A stretch of DNA of 64,000 bases. Origin: SAR116 cluster bacterium AG-321-A13. Its GTDB lineage: Bacteria > Pseudomonadota > Alphaproteobacteria > Puniceispirillales > Marisalimonadaceae. The position numbers and the translations under genes are program-made. The stretch is from the NCBI GenBank assembly GCA_003283875.1, contig QBXD01000002.1, positions 27,008 through 91,007 on the forward strand, given 5' to 3'. The notes under the pieces are model-generated. The model was not told the DNA's origin. It worked only from the letters and a program-made list of their open reading frames with translations, and did not search any database. Position 1 is the stretch's first letter. Every line of letters starts with the position of its first letter. Shown one piece after another: positions 26,057-35,976 of this stretch.

Positions 26057-27478
26057 ATGGCGAGCAATGCATTCCTAAATTCAATTGAAGTTAATTTTAA
26101 AAAAGCAACTCGATATATTCAAAAAACTGAAGGTTCAGAAGCTTTTTCTGAGGATTTAGCTAACCAAATAATGTTGGCCAATGCTACTTACGTAGTTAGA
26201 TTTGGCGTAAGGTTAAGAGGTAAAGTTCATACATTTACTGGTTTTCGTTCAGTTCACTCTGATCACTTTGAACCTGTAAAAGGCGGCATAAGATACGACT
26301 TAGCTGTAAACCAAGAGGAAGTTGAAGCTTTAGCTGCATTGATGACTTATAAATGTGCTTTAGTTGAAGTTCCTTTTGGTGGCTCCAAAGGTGGCCTTAT
26401 AATTAACATAAAAAAATGGTCTGCAGAAGAGCTGGAAAGAATAACAAGACGCTTCACCCAAGAATTAGCTAAAAGAGACTTAATACACCCATCCCAAAAC
26501 GTGCCAGCTCCTGATGTTGGTACTGGAGAACGTGAAATGGCGTGGATGGCAGACGAGTATCGTAGACTAAATCCAACTGATCTTAATGCATGGGCTTGTG
26601 TTACTGGAAAGCCTGTAAATAAAGGGGGTATTTCTGGAAGAACTGAGGCAACTGGGAGGGGGGTGAAGTTTGCTCTGAAAGCATTTTTTCAAAATGATAA
26701 TGATGTCAAAAAAACAGGTTTGAAACCTGGATTAAAAGGGCAAAGAATTATTATTCAAGGTCTAGGGAACGTTGGATATTATGCAGCAAAATTTTTGTCC
26801 AATGAGGATGGTGCAAAAATTACACACGTAATTGAACGCGACGGATCAATTGTTAATCATGAGGGAATAGACATTTCATCTTTGAAAAAATATCTTCTTG
26901 AAAAAGGTACAATCAAGGGTTTTAATGGTTTTATTGAGGCTGGAGACGAAATACTAGAGGAAGAAGCGGATATTTTGATACCAGCAGCTATGGAATTAGT
27001 TATTAATGAAGAAAATGCTAATCGTATTAAAGCACCTCTAATTGTAGAAGCTGCAAATGGCCCCATATCATCTAGTGCTGATGAGATACTAAACAAACGA
27101 GGTGTAATAATCATACCAGATTTATACGCTAATGCAGGAGGTGTTACAGTAAGTTATTTTGAATGGATTAAAAATTTAAGCAGAATAAGGTTGGGGAGAT
27201 TACAAAGAAGGGCTCAAGAAAATCAAGTTTCTACACTTATTAATGGAATCGAAAGCATTACAGGAAAAGAATTTCCTCCAGAATTTAAATCACAATCTAT
27301 TCAGGGCTTATCTGAATTAGATTTGGTTCGATCTGGATTAGAAGATACCATGATAGAAACATATAATGTTATTAGTAACATGTGGAATTCTAATGAAAAT
27401 ATACCAGATCTAAGGACAGCAGCAATGATGGTTTCCATTAAAAGGATAGCACAAAGTTATAGCTCTTTGGGGATATAA
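26057..27478 (+). CDS. gdhA: glutamate dehydrogenase (Glu/Leu/Phe/Val dehydrogenase family)
   Basis: A 473-residue enzyme interconverting glutamate with 2-oxoglutarate and ammonium. The substrate domain has K-G-G-I-R-Y near residue 75 and the catalytic lysine in P-F-G-G-S-K-G-G near 113; the dinucleotide fold begins G-Q-R-I-I-I-Q-G-L-G-N-V-G near 229. C-terminal A-N-A-G-G-V-T-V-S-Y-F-E-W is intact. Length and motif pattern fit the hexameric short type, closer to eukaryotic mitochondrial and alphaproteobacterial enzymes than to E. coli GdhA. It is convergent with the ammonium transporter gene; a shared terminator hairpin lies between them. Confidence 0.94.
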   Translation: MASNAFLNSIEVNFKKATRYIQKTEGSEAFSEDLANQIMLANATYVVRFGVRLRGKVHTFTGFRSVHSDHFEPVKGGIRYDLAVNQEEVEALAALMTYKCALVEVPFGGSKGGLIINIKKWSAEELERITRRFTQELAKRDLIHPSQNVPAPDVGTGEREMAWMADEYRRLNPTDLNAWACVTGKPVNKGGISGRTEATGRGVKFALKAFFQNDNDVKKTGLKPGLKGQRIIIQGLGNVGYYAAKFLSNEDGAKITHVIERDGSIVNHEGIDISSLKKYLLEKGTIKGFNGFIEAGDEILEEEADILIPAAMELVINEENANRIKAPLIVEAANGPISSSADEILNKRGVIIIPDLYANAGGVTVSYFEWIKNLSRIRLGRLQRRAQENQVSTLINGIESITGKEFPPEFKSQSIQGLSELDLVRSGLEDTMIETYNVISNMWNSNENIPDLRTAAMMVSIKRIAQSYSSLGI

Positions 27479-27506
27479 AAAAAGGAGGAAATTTTCCTCC
27501 TTTTTA
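27479..27506 (+). terminator. intrinsic terminator after gdhA, probably bidirectional
   Basis: AAAGGAGGAA pairs with TTCCTCCTTT across a three-base loop (27481-27503), followed by further T residues. A-runs precede the stem on the plus strand, so the minus strand also reads as stem plus T-run and may serve the convergent amt gene. Confidence 0.85.
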
Positions 27507-27525
27507 TGTTATTTGATTGATTTAC

Positions 27526-28821
27526 TTACTTTCTAAAGTCAGGGTATGCTTCCATACCAACTTCAGCTAAATCAACGCCTTCGAGTTCTTCTTCCTCTGT
27601 AACGCGTATTCCAATAGTAAACTTAATAATATACCAAACAATACCAGAGGCTATTATTGTAAATGCACCAATTGCAAATATTCCATATAATTGTGCACCT
27701 AAAGTTGCATCTGAGTTTGAAAGAATTACAGCGATAGTTCCCCATATTCCAGCAAACAGATGAACAGGTATAGCGCCAACGACATCGTCAATTTTCAATT
27801 TATCTAACATTGGTATAGTTAAAACAACTATTAATCCACCAACTGCACCAATAAATATTGCTAACATTGGAGATGGAGCTAGTGGCTCAGCTGTTATTGC
27901 TACCAATCCACCTAATGCACCGTTTAAGGCCATAGTTAAATCTGTCTTTTTGTAGAATAACATTGTTAAAATTAAAGCTACAACTACACCGCCAGCAGCC
28001 GCCAGGTTTGTGTTAATATAAATATTTGAAATAGCAGTTACATCAGCGCCTGATCCCATTGCCAATTGTGATCCACCATTAAAACCAAACCAACCAAACC
28101 ATAATATAAAAGTACCTAAAGTAGCTAAAGGAAGGTTTGAGCCAGGCATTGGATTAACACTTCCATCATCAGAATATTTACCTTTTCTAGCACCTAATAT
28201 TATTGCACCAGTAAGAGCTGCCCAACCACCAACTCCGTGAACAATAGAAGAACCAGCAAAATCCAAGAAACCAGCTTCACTTAGATATCCGCCACCCCAA
28301 GACCATGAGCCTTGAATAGGATAAATAAAACCACATAATAAAACTACAAACACAAAGAAAGCTTTTAATTTAACTCTTTCTGCAACAGCTCCACTAACTA
28401 TTGAAGCAGCAGTAGCGCAGAATACCATTTGAAACCACCAGTCAGATCCTGAAGAATATGTTGCATCATTTTCACCACCAAATGTTTCACCGTCAGAAGG
28501 ACCCCAAATTTCAAATGAACCTATCCAACCAGATACATCCATGTACATTAAGTTGTAACCAACTACCGCAAACATTATTCCGGCTATTGAATATAAACCA
28601 ATATTTTTGGCGCATTGAACCACAGCATTTTTAGCTCTAACTAGACCTGTTTCTAGCATACAAAAACCAGCAGCCATAAGCATAACCAAGAAACCATGTA
28701 CCAGAAAAGAAAAGGAATTGAAAATGTAAGCTGTCTCAGCATCAGGTGCTGCAGAAACAACACTCGTAAAACCTATTATTATTGCAGGTATAAATAAAAT
28801 TATCCTGATTAAATTAGACAT
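27526..28821 (-). CDS. amt: ammonium transporter Amt
   Basis: A 431-residue channel with a cleavable signal (cleavage near V-S-A-A, residue 23-26) and eleven membrane helices. The conserved twin-histidine pore is visible: H in F-A-G-S-S-I-V-H-G-V-G-G near residue 192 and H in V-H-L-F-A-G-I-W-G near 346. The S1 ammonium-recognition aromatic residues fall in the N-terminal helices. GGAG precedes ATG 28821. No glnK is next to it, which is unusual since amt is often paired with a PII gene; here the neighbours are gdhA and a GlnE-like gene. Confidence 0.93.
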   Translation of the reverse strand: MSNLIRIILFIPAIIIGFTSVVSAAPDAETAYIFNSFSFLVHGFLVMLMAAGFCMLETGLVRAKNAVVQCAKNIGLYSIAGIMFAVVGYNLMYMDVSGWIGSFEIWGPSDGETFGGENDATYSSGSDWWFQMVFCATAASIVSGAVAERVKLKAFFVFVVLLCGFIYPIQGSWSWGGGYLSEAGFLDFAGSSIVHGVGGWAALTGAIILGARKGKYSDDGSVNPMPGSNLPLATLGTFILWFGWFGFNGGSQLAMGSGADVTAISNIYINTNLAAAGGVVVALILTMLFYKKTDLTMALNGALGGLVAITAEPLAPSPMLAIFIGAVGGLIVVLTIPMLDKLKIDDVVGAIPVHLFAGIWGTIAVILSNSDATLGAQLYGIFAIGAFTIIASGIVWYIIKFTIGIRVTEEEELEGVDLAEVGMEAYPDFRK

Positions 28822-28908
28822 AATAACTCTCCGTTTAAATTGAATTAACCTACAATCTCTGTAATGAATGTATTAATAAAGGTTAAAAAAACCCGGAAGG
28901 GGACATAG

Positions 28909-28929
28909 CTAATTTTGCATAAAAATTAG
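28909..28929. repeat. perfect inverted repeat between amt and the glnE-like gene
   Basis: CTAATTTT and AAAATTAG flank a five-base centre. The repeat is about 90 bases upstream of amt on its strand and 55 bases past the glnE-like stop. No T-run follows, so a protein-binding site or an RNA 3' structure are both possible. It is AT-rich, so chance cannot be excluded. Confidence 0.4.
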
Positions 28930-28983
28930 GCGTAAAACATTAATTATAATCAATATGATTAAATTTAAGACAAATTTATTTTG

Positions 28984-30501
28984 TTAACTTTGATCGATAA
29001 TAGTTGTCTTATTAGAATCTATTATGTAATTAAGTATCTTAAATATTTCAATTTTACTTTGATTTACATAAGCTTTCAAAGATCCTAAATCTCTAGTAAT
29101 AGTTTCTTTAACCAATAAATTAACAGCTTGATTTGGAAGATTGTCTTGTTTGTTTTCTAAAAAACATATGTTAACTACCTGATCAATCTTAAAATAAAGG
29201 CTCTCTATTTTTTTAAATAAAATTAGTTTTTTACTAACTTCAAATTTTTCAATGAGATATGACTTATTTTGATAAAAAAAGTTTAAAAACTCAATATCTC
29301 GTTGTCCTCCACCAACATATTTTGTTTCAAACCATTTAATAGATCTTTTCTTTAGAACATGTCCATCTGTTTGGTTTATGTTAGTTCTCATCATTGCAAT
29401 TTCATGTGCAATTTCTTTATCTGAAATATTAATTGTTTTTAATTTTTCCAATAGTCTTGATGTTTTGGCATTAAAATTATTTTTATTAATTATTCTAGTC
29501 TTTTTTAAAGCTAATTTTTCCCAACAAAATGAATTTTCCTGATGATATTTTTTAAAATTATCATAAGTACATACTACTGGTCCTTCTTTACCAGATGGTC
29601 TAAGTTTTGTATCAACTTCATACATCAAACCTTCGGTTGTTTTTGAAGACAACGTTCTAATAAGTTGACGAAATAATTCGATGTAAACTTTTTGTGTAAA
29701 ATTATTATTAGAATTTTTACCATCATAAATAAAAACCAAATCAAGATCTGAGTTTGCAGTCATTGATAAGGTTGCAAATCTTCCATATGCAACAATACTA
29801 TAACTTAAATTGTCAATCTTGTACTTTTTGATTATTCTAGATTCAGCAATTTTCAAAGAAGTATCAAAAGTTGCTTGAGCAAGTAGTGAAAACTCTTGAG
29901 ACGCTCTATCTATATTTATTTCATCATTAATTAAAGCAAAAATAATTTGAAATTTAAGTAATCGATGACTTTGTCTAAGTGAGTCTAAAAGAACTTCTTC
30001 ATCAAGATTTTTAATACTTATTTTATCTAAATAATTTTTATAATATGTAATGTTACCATTTAGTCTTATTGCAAAATCAGGTTGTAAAATTTCTAGCGTT
30101 TTTACATCTTCTTTTACAAGACTAGTAACGTATCCTGAAAATAAAAACACTTTTACTAAGTTTTTGTATACAATTTTGTTTTTTGACAAAGTTTCTATAT
30201 AAGGAAAATTAAAAATTATTTCATTAGTAAATCGAAGAAGTTGATATAGCCCCTCTTTTTTTTGTTTTGATTGATGAACTATTGGAATTATTTCATCAAA
30301 AAAAAAGTATAAGTTTGTTATAATTACTTTAGAAATTTTTTTGTTAAAATAATTTTTAAAAAGATCAATTGTTGAGGATAAGTTTAGTTTGTCAGAATCT
30401 TGAATTTTTCTAATAATTTCTAAATTAGAATGATTTGTTTCACTTTCTTTATCTTGAGCCAATGGGAGGTTAATAGGAATATGAAGTTTTTTATAAAGCA
30501 T
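28984..30501 (-). CDS. glnE: half-length glutamine-synthetase adenylyltransferase (GlnE-like, single catalytic half)
   Basis: A 505-residue protein matching just one half of GlnE, which is normally about 950 residues with two nucleotidyltransferase domains. The metal-binding motif is present as N-S-D-L-D-L-V-F-I-Y-D near residue 250, followed by Y-E-V-D-T-K-L-R-P-S-G-K-E-G-P and W-E-K-L-A-L-K-K-T-R. L-R-P-S-G and W-E-x-x-A-L resemble the C-terminal adenylylating half of the E. coli enzyme more than the N-terminal deadenylylating half. G-G-G-Q-R-D-I-E-F near 400 is also conserved. I chose ATG 30501 over TTG 30507. The gene is open throughout, with no frameshifted second half seen on either side. 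Shared context with amt and gdhA supports a nitrogen-control role. Confidence 0.8.
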   Translation of the reverse strand: MLYKKLHIPINLPLAQDKESETNHSNLEIIRKIQDSDKLNLSSTIDLFKNYFNKKISKVIITNLYFFFDEIIPIVHQSKQKKEGLYQLLRFTNEIIFNFPYIETLSKNKIVYKNLVKVFLFSGYVTSLVKEDVKTLEILQPDFAIRLNGNITYYKNYLDKISIKNLDEEVLLDSLRQSHRLLKFQIIFALINDEINIDRASQEFSLLAQATFDTSLKIAESRIIKKYKIDNLSYSIVAYGRFATLSMTANSDLDLVFIYDGKNSNNNFTQKVYIELFRQLIRTLSSKTTEGLMYEVDTKLRPSGKEGPVVCTYDNFKKYHQENSFCWEKLALKKTRIINKNNFNAKTSRLLEKLKTINISDKEIAHEIAMMRTNINQTDGHVLKKRSIKWFETKYVGGGQRDIEFLNFFYQNKSYLIEKFEVSKKLILFKKIESLYFKIDQVVNICFLENKQDNLPNQAVNLLVKETITRDLGSLKAYVNQSKIEIFKILNYIIDSNKTTIIDQS

Positions 30502-30631
30502 TAACAAACCAATAATTAATTCGTTATATTTATGTTAAACTAACACATAAATTAATATAGTTTCAATATTCAAAAAATTGGGTTAATTGTAAAAAAGTGA
30601 ACAAAGATTTTTGATTGAGAGTAATTAAAAC

Positions 30632-31585
30632 ATGTACCTAAATAATTATTTATCAAAATACAGTAATGAAAACGATTTATCTTTGATTATTACTTCTCTT
30701 GCAAATGCTGCGATAGAAATTTCTAAAACTATAAGAAATATAAAAAAAGTTAATAACAATTTTAGTACTAGCAAAACACTTAATCAAGATGGTGACGTTC
30801 AAAAGCCCCTGGATATAACTGCAGATGAAGTTTTAATTGATTTTTTAAAAAAATCGCCTGTTTCTGGATATGCTTCTGAGGAACAAGAAGGATTTATTGA
30901 CTTTAAAAATAATTATAATTTTATAGTATTTGCAGACCCGCTTGATGGTTCTAGTAATATTGATGTTAATGTATCTATTGGAACTATTTTCTCAATAATG
31001 AACAAAAATGAGTTAGCTTTAGAAAAAGCATTTATTCAAAAAGGAAGTAATCAAAAAGCATCTGGTTTTTTTGTTTATGGACCTCAAACTACTTTATTTA
31101 TTACAATTGGGCATGGAACAGCATTATTTGCTTTGGACGAACTTAAAAATCAATTTTATTTAATTAAAGAGAAGATTATAATACCAAAATCAACCTCTGA
31201 ATTTGCGATAAATGCGGCTTATCAAAGATTTTGGAATAGTGCCACATCTAAATATATTCAAAATTGTCAGGATGGAGAAGAAGGTCCGAGAAAAAAGAAT
31301 TTTGGAATGAGATGGGTAGGATCTTTAGTCGCTGATGCAAGTCGAATTTTCATTAGGGGAGGTATATTTTTATATCCAGCAGACAACAGAAAGAAATATA
31401 AAGAGGGTAGGTTACGATTAACATACGAAGCTAATCCAATAGCATTCTTAATTGAAGAAGCTAAAGGAAAAGCTACTGATGGCAATGAAAGTATATTGAA
31501 TTTAGAAGTTAGAGAGATTCACCAAAGATCGCCTTTAATTTTTGGGTCCTCAGAAGAAGTTTTGGAATTTAAAAAATTTTATTAA
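30632..31585 (+). CDS. fbp: fructose-1,6-bisphosphatase, class I
   Basis: A 317-residue phosphatase that makes fructose-6-phosphate in gluconeogenesis or the Calvin cycle. The metal site D-P-L-D-G-S-S-N-I-D is near residue 110, E-E-Q-E near residue 89 supplies further ligands, and R-L-R-L-T-Y-E-A-N-P-I-A-F-L-I-E near 255-270 is the substrate and metal loop. It leads a six-gene plus-strand run ending with gph. The 98-base gap to tkt leaves room for a second promoter. No phosphoribulokinase or Rubisco gene accompanies it. Confidence 0.93.
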   Translation: MYLNNYLSKYSNENDLSLIITSLANAAIEISKTIRNIKKVNNNFSTSKTLNQDGDVQKPLDITADEVLIDFLKKSPVSGYASEEQEGFIDFKNNYNFIVFADPLDGSSNIDVNVSIGTIFSIMNKNELALEKAFIQKGSNQKASGFFVYGPQTTLFITIGHGTALFALDELKNQFYLIKEKIIIPKSTSEFAINAAYQRFWNSATSKYIQNCQDGEEGPRKKNFGMRWVGSLVADASRIFIRGGIFLYPADNRKKYKEGRLRLTYEANPIAFLIEEAKGKATDGNESILNLEVREIHQRSPLIFGSSEEVLEFKKFY

Positions 31586-31683
31586 AATATTCAAATAAAT
31601 CGAAAACTTTTATGTAATTTTATATGTTTAAATGTTATGGATATTTAAATTATTTCATCTAAATTTTTTAGGAGTAAATTTAA

Positions 31684-33672
31684 ATGCCAAGCCAGATAAA
31701 ATCTAATGAAAAAATAATAACACAAATGGCTGATGCAATTAGATTTTTATCCATGGACGCAGTACAGGCAGCAAATTCAGGTCACCCTGGAATGCCTATG
31801 GGCATGGCAGATGTCGCTACTATACTTTTTAAAGATTTCATAAATATTTATCCTAAAAAACCAGACTGGCCAGATCGAGACAGATTCGTTTTATCAGCTG
31901 GTCATGGATCAATGCTTCTTTACGCTCTTCACTATCTTTTAGGATATGAGGATATGCCTATAGAGAATATCAAAAACTTTAGGCAGTTAAATTATAACAC
32001 AGCAGGTCACCCTGAGTTTGGACATGCAAAAGGTATAGAGACTACAACTGGTCCTTTAGGACAAGGGTTAGCTACTGCCGTGGGAATGGCTTTAAGTGAA
32101 AAACTATTATCTTCTAGGTTTGGTTCAAATTTAGTAAATCATTATACATACGTAATAGCTGGAGATGGTTGCCTTCAGGAAGGAATTAGTCACGAAGCTA
32201 TTGAATTTTCAGGTCACTTAAAACTTTCAAAATTAGTAGTACTTTGGGATGATAATAATATTTCAATTGATGGTTCCACAAATCTATCCAACTCTGCCAA
32301 CCAAATTTCTAGATTTAAGGCAGCAGGTTGGCATACTCAAGCAATAGATGGCCATAACCATAATGAGATTGAAAAAGCTCTCATTAACGCAAAAAAATCA
32401 AGAAGACCTTCACTTATTGCTTGTAAAACAACAATTGGATATGGCGCACCAAGTTTGGCTGGAACCTCCAAGACACACGGAGCACCTTTAGGCGTAGATG
32501 AAATCATTGCTACGAGAAAAGCATTGGCATGGGCAAATAAACCGTTTGAAATACCCTCCGAAATCTTAAATAAATGGGAAAAAACAACAGCACGATCACA
32601 CGATTTATTTAAAAAGTGGACAAAAAAATTTGAAAACAGTCCTAAAAAGAATAGATTCGAGACATTTATGAGTGGAACTATTTCTAAGTCTTATGATAAA
32701 AAAATTAAGTCATTTATAAAACAAATGAAACAAGAAATGCCTAAGTTAGCTACTCGACAATCTAGCCAAAAAACTCTTGAAATTATAAATCAAGTTATAG
32801 GTAATACAATTGGCGGTTCAGCAGATCTTACTGGATCAAATTTGACTAAAACAAGCAAAATGAAAACTGTTTCTTCTAGAAAGGTTTATGGTGATTATAT
32901 TCATTACGGAATTAGAGAGCATGCAATGGGATCTATAATGAATGGTATAGCTCTACATAAAGGCTTCATACCGTATGGGGGAACTTTTTTAGTATTTAGT
33001 GATTATATGAGGTCATCTATTAGGCTTTCCGCATTAATGTCTTTGAAAGTAATTTATGTGTTAACTCACGATTCTATTGGGCTTGGCGAAGATGGGCCAA
33101 CTCATCAACCAATAGAGCATTTAGCTATATTAAGATCTACACCAAATCTAAATTTAATAAGACCAGCTGACACCGTTGAGACCGCTGAAGCGTGGGACAT
33201 AGCACTTAAAACTAATGGTCCAACAGTTTTGGCTCTCTCAAGGCAGGGTTTAAAAGCTTTTCGTTGTGAAAAATCGTCTGAAAATAAAGTTTCTAGAGGT
33301 GGTTATCTAGTAAATGATATTTCTTCAAGAAGAGATCTGACTCTTATAGCTACTGGATCAGAGGTTGAATTAGCTATAGAGGCGTCTAATTTGTTAAAAC
33401 AAGACGGTATTAAAGTAGCTGTTGTTTCTCTTCCTTGTTGGGAATTATTTGATAAGCAAAATGATGATTATAAACTGAAAGTTTTAGGTAATAGTCCTCG
33501 TATTGCTATTGAAGCTGCTTGTGAAATGGGATGGAGCAAATATCTTGGAGAAGATGGTATATTTATAGGTATGAGTAGTTTTGGAGCTTCAGGGCCAGCA
33601 CCCGATCTTTATAAACACTTTGGTATTACTTTAGAAGCTATAGTAGAACAAGCAAGATCGTTTTTTAAATAA
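31684..33672 (+). CDS. tkt: transketolase
   Basis: A 662-residue ThDP enzyme exchanging two-carbon units among sugar phosphates. Typical sites: [10 protein letters not shown] near residue 31-40, ThDP motif G-D-G-C-L-Q-E-G from residue 160, the following D-N-N-I-S-I-D-G, and the C-domain G-I-R-E-H-A-M-G near 408 with the activating glutamate. [16 protein letters not shown] completes the set. AGGAG precedes the start. It serves both the pentose-phosphate pathway and, where present, the Calvin cycle. Confidence 0.95.
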   Translation: MPSQIKSNEKIITQMADAIRFLSMDAVQAANSGHPGMPMGMADVATILFKDFINIYPKKPDWPDRDRFVLSAGHGSMLLYALHYLLGYEDMPIENIKNFRQLNYNTAGHPEFGHAKGIETTTGPLGQGLATAVGMALSEKLLSSRFGSNLVNHYTYVIAGDGCLQEGISHEAIEFSGHLKLSKLVVLWDDNNISIDGSTNLSNSANQISRFKAAGWHTQAIDGHNHNEIEKALINAKKSRRPSLIACKTTIGYGAPSLAGTSKTHGAPLGVDEIIATRKALAWANKPFEIPSEILNKWEKTTARSHDLFKKWTKKFENSPKKNRFETFMSGTISKSYDKKIKSFIKQMKQEMPKLATRQSSQKTLEIINQVIGNTIGGSADLTGSNLTKTSKMKTVSSRKVYGDYIHYGIREHAMGSIMNGIALHKGFIPYGGTFLVFSDYMRSSIRLSALMSLKVIYVLTHDSIGLGEDGPTHQPIEHLAILRSTPNLNLIRPADTVETAEAWDIALKTNGPTVLALSRQGLKAFRCEKSSENKVSRGGYLVNDISSRRDLTLIATGSEVELAIEASNLLKQDGIKVAVVSLPCWELFDKQNDDYKLKVLGNSPRIAIEAACEMGWSKYLGEDGIFIGMSSFGASGPAPDLYKHFGITLEAIVEQARSFFK

Positions 33673-33702
33673 AATCTAACTCAGATTAAGAAAATTATTA
33701 AA

Positions 33703-34905
33703 ATGACTTCTTCAATAAAAAGTATAATGAACGAAAACGTCCTTGATAAGACAGTATTGGTTCGAGCTGATTTAAATATACCTATGACCAATGGAAAAAT
33801 TTCAGACCAGTCACGTGTTGAAAGAGTGATACCAACTATCAACTTTTTGAAATCGTCTGGTGCAAAAATAGTTATATGCAGTCATCTAGGAAGACCAAAT
33901 GGAAAATATAATAAAAACTATACTTTAAAACCTCTAGTAGAGATTTTATCGAATATTTTAGAAACAAATGTTCGCTTTAGCAACTCTTGTTTAGGTCAAG
34001 AATCTCTAGAAATAAAAACAAGTTTAAAACCAGGAGAAATTCTTTTACTTGAGAATGTTCGTTTTCATGAAGAAGAAATAAATAACAGTCTTAGCTTTGC
34101 AAAAAAATTATCTGAGGGTTGTGATTTATTTGTAAATGATGCTTTTTCTTGTTCTCATAGAGCTCATTCAAGTTTGCATGCCATTACAAATTTTCTACCT
34201 TCATATTCAGGCAAATTGATGGATGAAGAAATAAAAGCCTTAACATCTGTCTTAAGTTCTCCAATAAAACCAGTAGCTGCCTTGGTTGGAGGTGCAAAAA
34301 TTTCTACAAAAATAAATATTATTGAATACTTAATAACGAAGATGGATTATTTAATAATTGGTGGAGCAATGGCAAATACTTTTCTTGTAGCTGAGGGCTT
34401 GGATGTTGGAAAAAGTCTTTTTGAAAAAGATTCTGTAAATATTGCTAAGTCAATTTTGAAAGAAAGTAAAAAAATAAATTGTGAAATAATACTGCCTGTT
34501 GATGTAGTAGTTTCAAAATCTTTTGAAACAAATGGAAACACTAAAATCGTATCATCGAACATGATACCCTTAGATATGATGGCGCTTGATGTTGGCCCAA
34601 AGACAATAAAAAAAATAAGTTCTGTTTTTAAAAATATTAAAACCTTATTGTGGAATGGTCCACTCGGTGCTTTTGAATTAGAACCTTTTGGTGAAGGTAC
34701 TTTTTCATTGGCAAGACAGGCATCAAATTTAACTACTAGTAACAATTTAATTACGGTAGCAGGTGGAGGCGATACATCCTCAGCTTTAAATAAAGCAGGT
34801 GTCAGTGACACATTTACATATATTTCATCGGCTGGTGGCGCTTTTCTTGAGTGGTTAGAAGGTATAGAGTTGCCAGCAATATCGGTATTGAGTAATAATA
34901 AATAA
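33703..34905 (+). CDS. pgk: phosphoglycerate kinase
   Basis: A 400-residue two-lobed kinase. N-lobe substrate residues lie in R-A-D-L-N-I-P near residue 22, S-H-L-G-R-P-N and L-L-E-N-V-R-F; the C-lobe has G-G-A-K-I-S-T-K near 200, G-P-x-G-A-F-E and the G-G-G-D-T-S-S-A-L loop near 350. It interconverts 1,3-bisphosphoglycerate and 3-phosphoglycerate. Thirty bases after tkt and 24 before gap, within the same transcript. A long open frame on the opposite strand across its 3' half is a shadow. Confidence 0.95.
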   Translation: MTSSIKSIMNENVLDKTVLVRADLNIPMTNGKISDQSRVERVIPTINFLKSSGAKIVICSHLGRPNGKYNKNYTLKPLVEILSNILETNVRFSNSCLGQESLEIKTSLKPGEILLLENVRFHEEEINNSLSFAKKLSEGCDLFVNDAFSCSHRAHSSLHAITNFLPSYSGKLMDEEIKALTSVLSSPIKPVAALVGGAKISTKINIIEYLITKMDYLIIGGAMANTFLVAEGLDVGKSLFEKDSVNIAKSILKESKKINCEIILPVDVVVSKSFETNGNTKIVSSNMIPLDMMALDVGPKTIKKISSVFKNIKTLLWNGPLGAFELEPFGEGTFSLARQASNLTTSNNLITVAGGGDTSSALNKAGVSDTFTYISSAGGAFLEWLEGIELPAISVLSNNK

Positions 34906-34929
34906 TTATATTTTTTGAGAGGAAATAAA

Positions 34930-35937
34930 ATGTCGGTTAGAGTCTCCATTAATGGTTTTGGTAGAATTGGAAGGAATATTTTAAGAGCTATAATAGAATC
35001 GGGTAGGGACGATATTAAAGTCGTCGGAATTAACGATTTGGGTCCTGTTAAAACCAATGCTCATTTGTTAAAATACGATACTGTGCATGGGAGGATCCCA
35101 GCTGACGTCAAAGTTAGTGGTGATAATATTGATGTAGGTAATGGGCCAATAAAAGTGACATCTATCAAAGATCCAAAAGATCTTCCATGGAAACAACTTG
35201 ATGTTGATATTGCTATGGAGTGTACTGGAATTTTTGCTAGCCGTGAAAAGGCTTCAATGCATTTAGAAGCTGGTGCAAAAAGAGTCTTAGTTTCAGCTCC
35301 AGCAAGCGGAGCTGATTTGACTGTTGTCTATGGTGTAAATCATAATAAGTTAACTAAAGATCACCTAGTAGTGTCTAATGCTTCTTGTACAACGAACTGT
35401 CTAGCTCCAATTGCAATGGTTATTAATCAGGGGGTAGGAATTTCTCAAGGGTTTATGACCACAATTCATTCTTACACTGGTGATCAGCCAACATTAGACA
35501 CTATGCATTCTGATATGTATAGATCAAGAGCCGCTGCAGGTAATATGATACCTACATCAACTGGGGCTGCAAAAGCAGTAGGACTAGTTTTACCAGAATT
35601 AAATGGAAAGTTAGATGGTGTCTCAATGAGAGTACCAACTCAAAATGTATCAGTTGTGGACTTTAAATTTAATGCTGGAAAATCAACGTCTATAGATGAA
35701 ATTAATAATCTTATTAAAAAAGCTACTGATAATGAACTTAAAAACATTCTTGGATATACAGATGAACCTCTTGTATCAAGCGATTTCAATCATGACTCAA
35801 GATCATCAATTTTTCATATGGATCAGACAAAGGTGATGGATGGGTCATTTGTGAGAGTTTTAAGCTGGTACGATAATGAATGGGGTTTTTCTAATAGAAT
35901 GTCAGATACAGCTGTGGCTATGAGCAAAACACTTTAG
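34930..35937 (+). CDS. gap: glyceraldehyde-3-phosphate dehydrogenase, type I
   Basis: A 335-residue dehydrogenase. The Rossmann start is N-G-F-G-R-I-G-R-N, the catalytic cysteine is C153 in S-N-A-S-C-T-T-N-C-L, and the histidine partner is in T-I-H-S-Y-T about 25 residues on. I start at ATG 34930 with GAGAGGAAATAAA before it, rather than the upstream TTG at 34915. Gene order tkt-pgk-gap parallels cbbT-cbbK-cbbG of autotrophs, but the gene could equally serve glycolysis and gluconeogenesis. Cofactor preference is not decided from sequence. Confidence 0.95.
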   Translation: MSVRVSINGFGRIGRNILRAIIESGRDDIKVVGINDLGPVKTNAHLLKYDTVHGRIPADVKVSGDNIDVGNGPIKVTSIKDPKDLPWKQLDVDIAMECTGIFASREKASMHLEAGAKRVLVSAPASGADLTVVYGVNHNKLTKDHLVVSNASCTTNCLAPIAMVINQGVGISQGFMTTIHSYTGDQPTLDTMHSDMYRSRAAAGNMIPTSTGAAKAVGLVLPELNGKLDGVSMRVPTQNVSVVDFKFNAGKSTSIDEINNLIKKATDNELKNILGYTDEPLVSSDFNHDSRSSIFHMDQTKVMDGSFVRVLSWYDNEWGFSNRMSDTAVAMSKTL

Positions 35938-35976
35938 TTTGTTGTTACTATTCTAATTTTGATGGAAATAAATTAA

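Noticed and set aside
34347..35057. A 236-codon open frame on the minus strand across the 3' part of pgk and the start of gap
   Set aside because: It is antisense to two highly conserved genes, and its composition is that of a complementary-strand shadow. No ribosome site or family match was seen.
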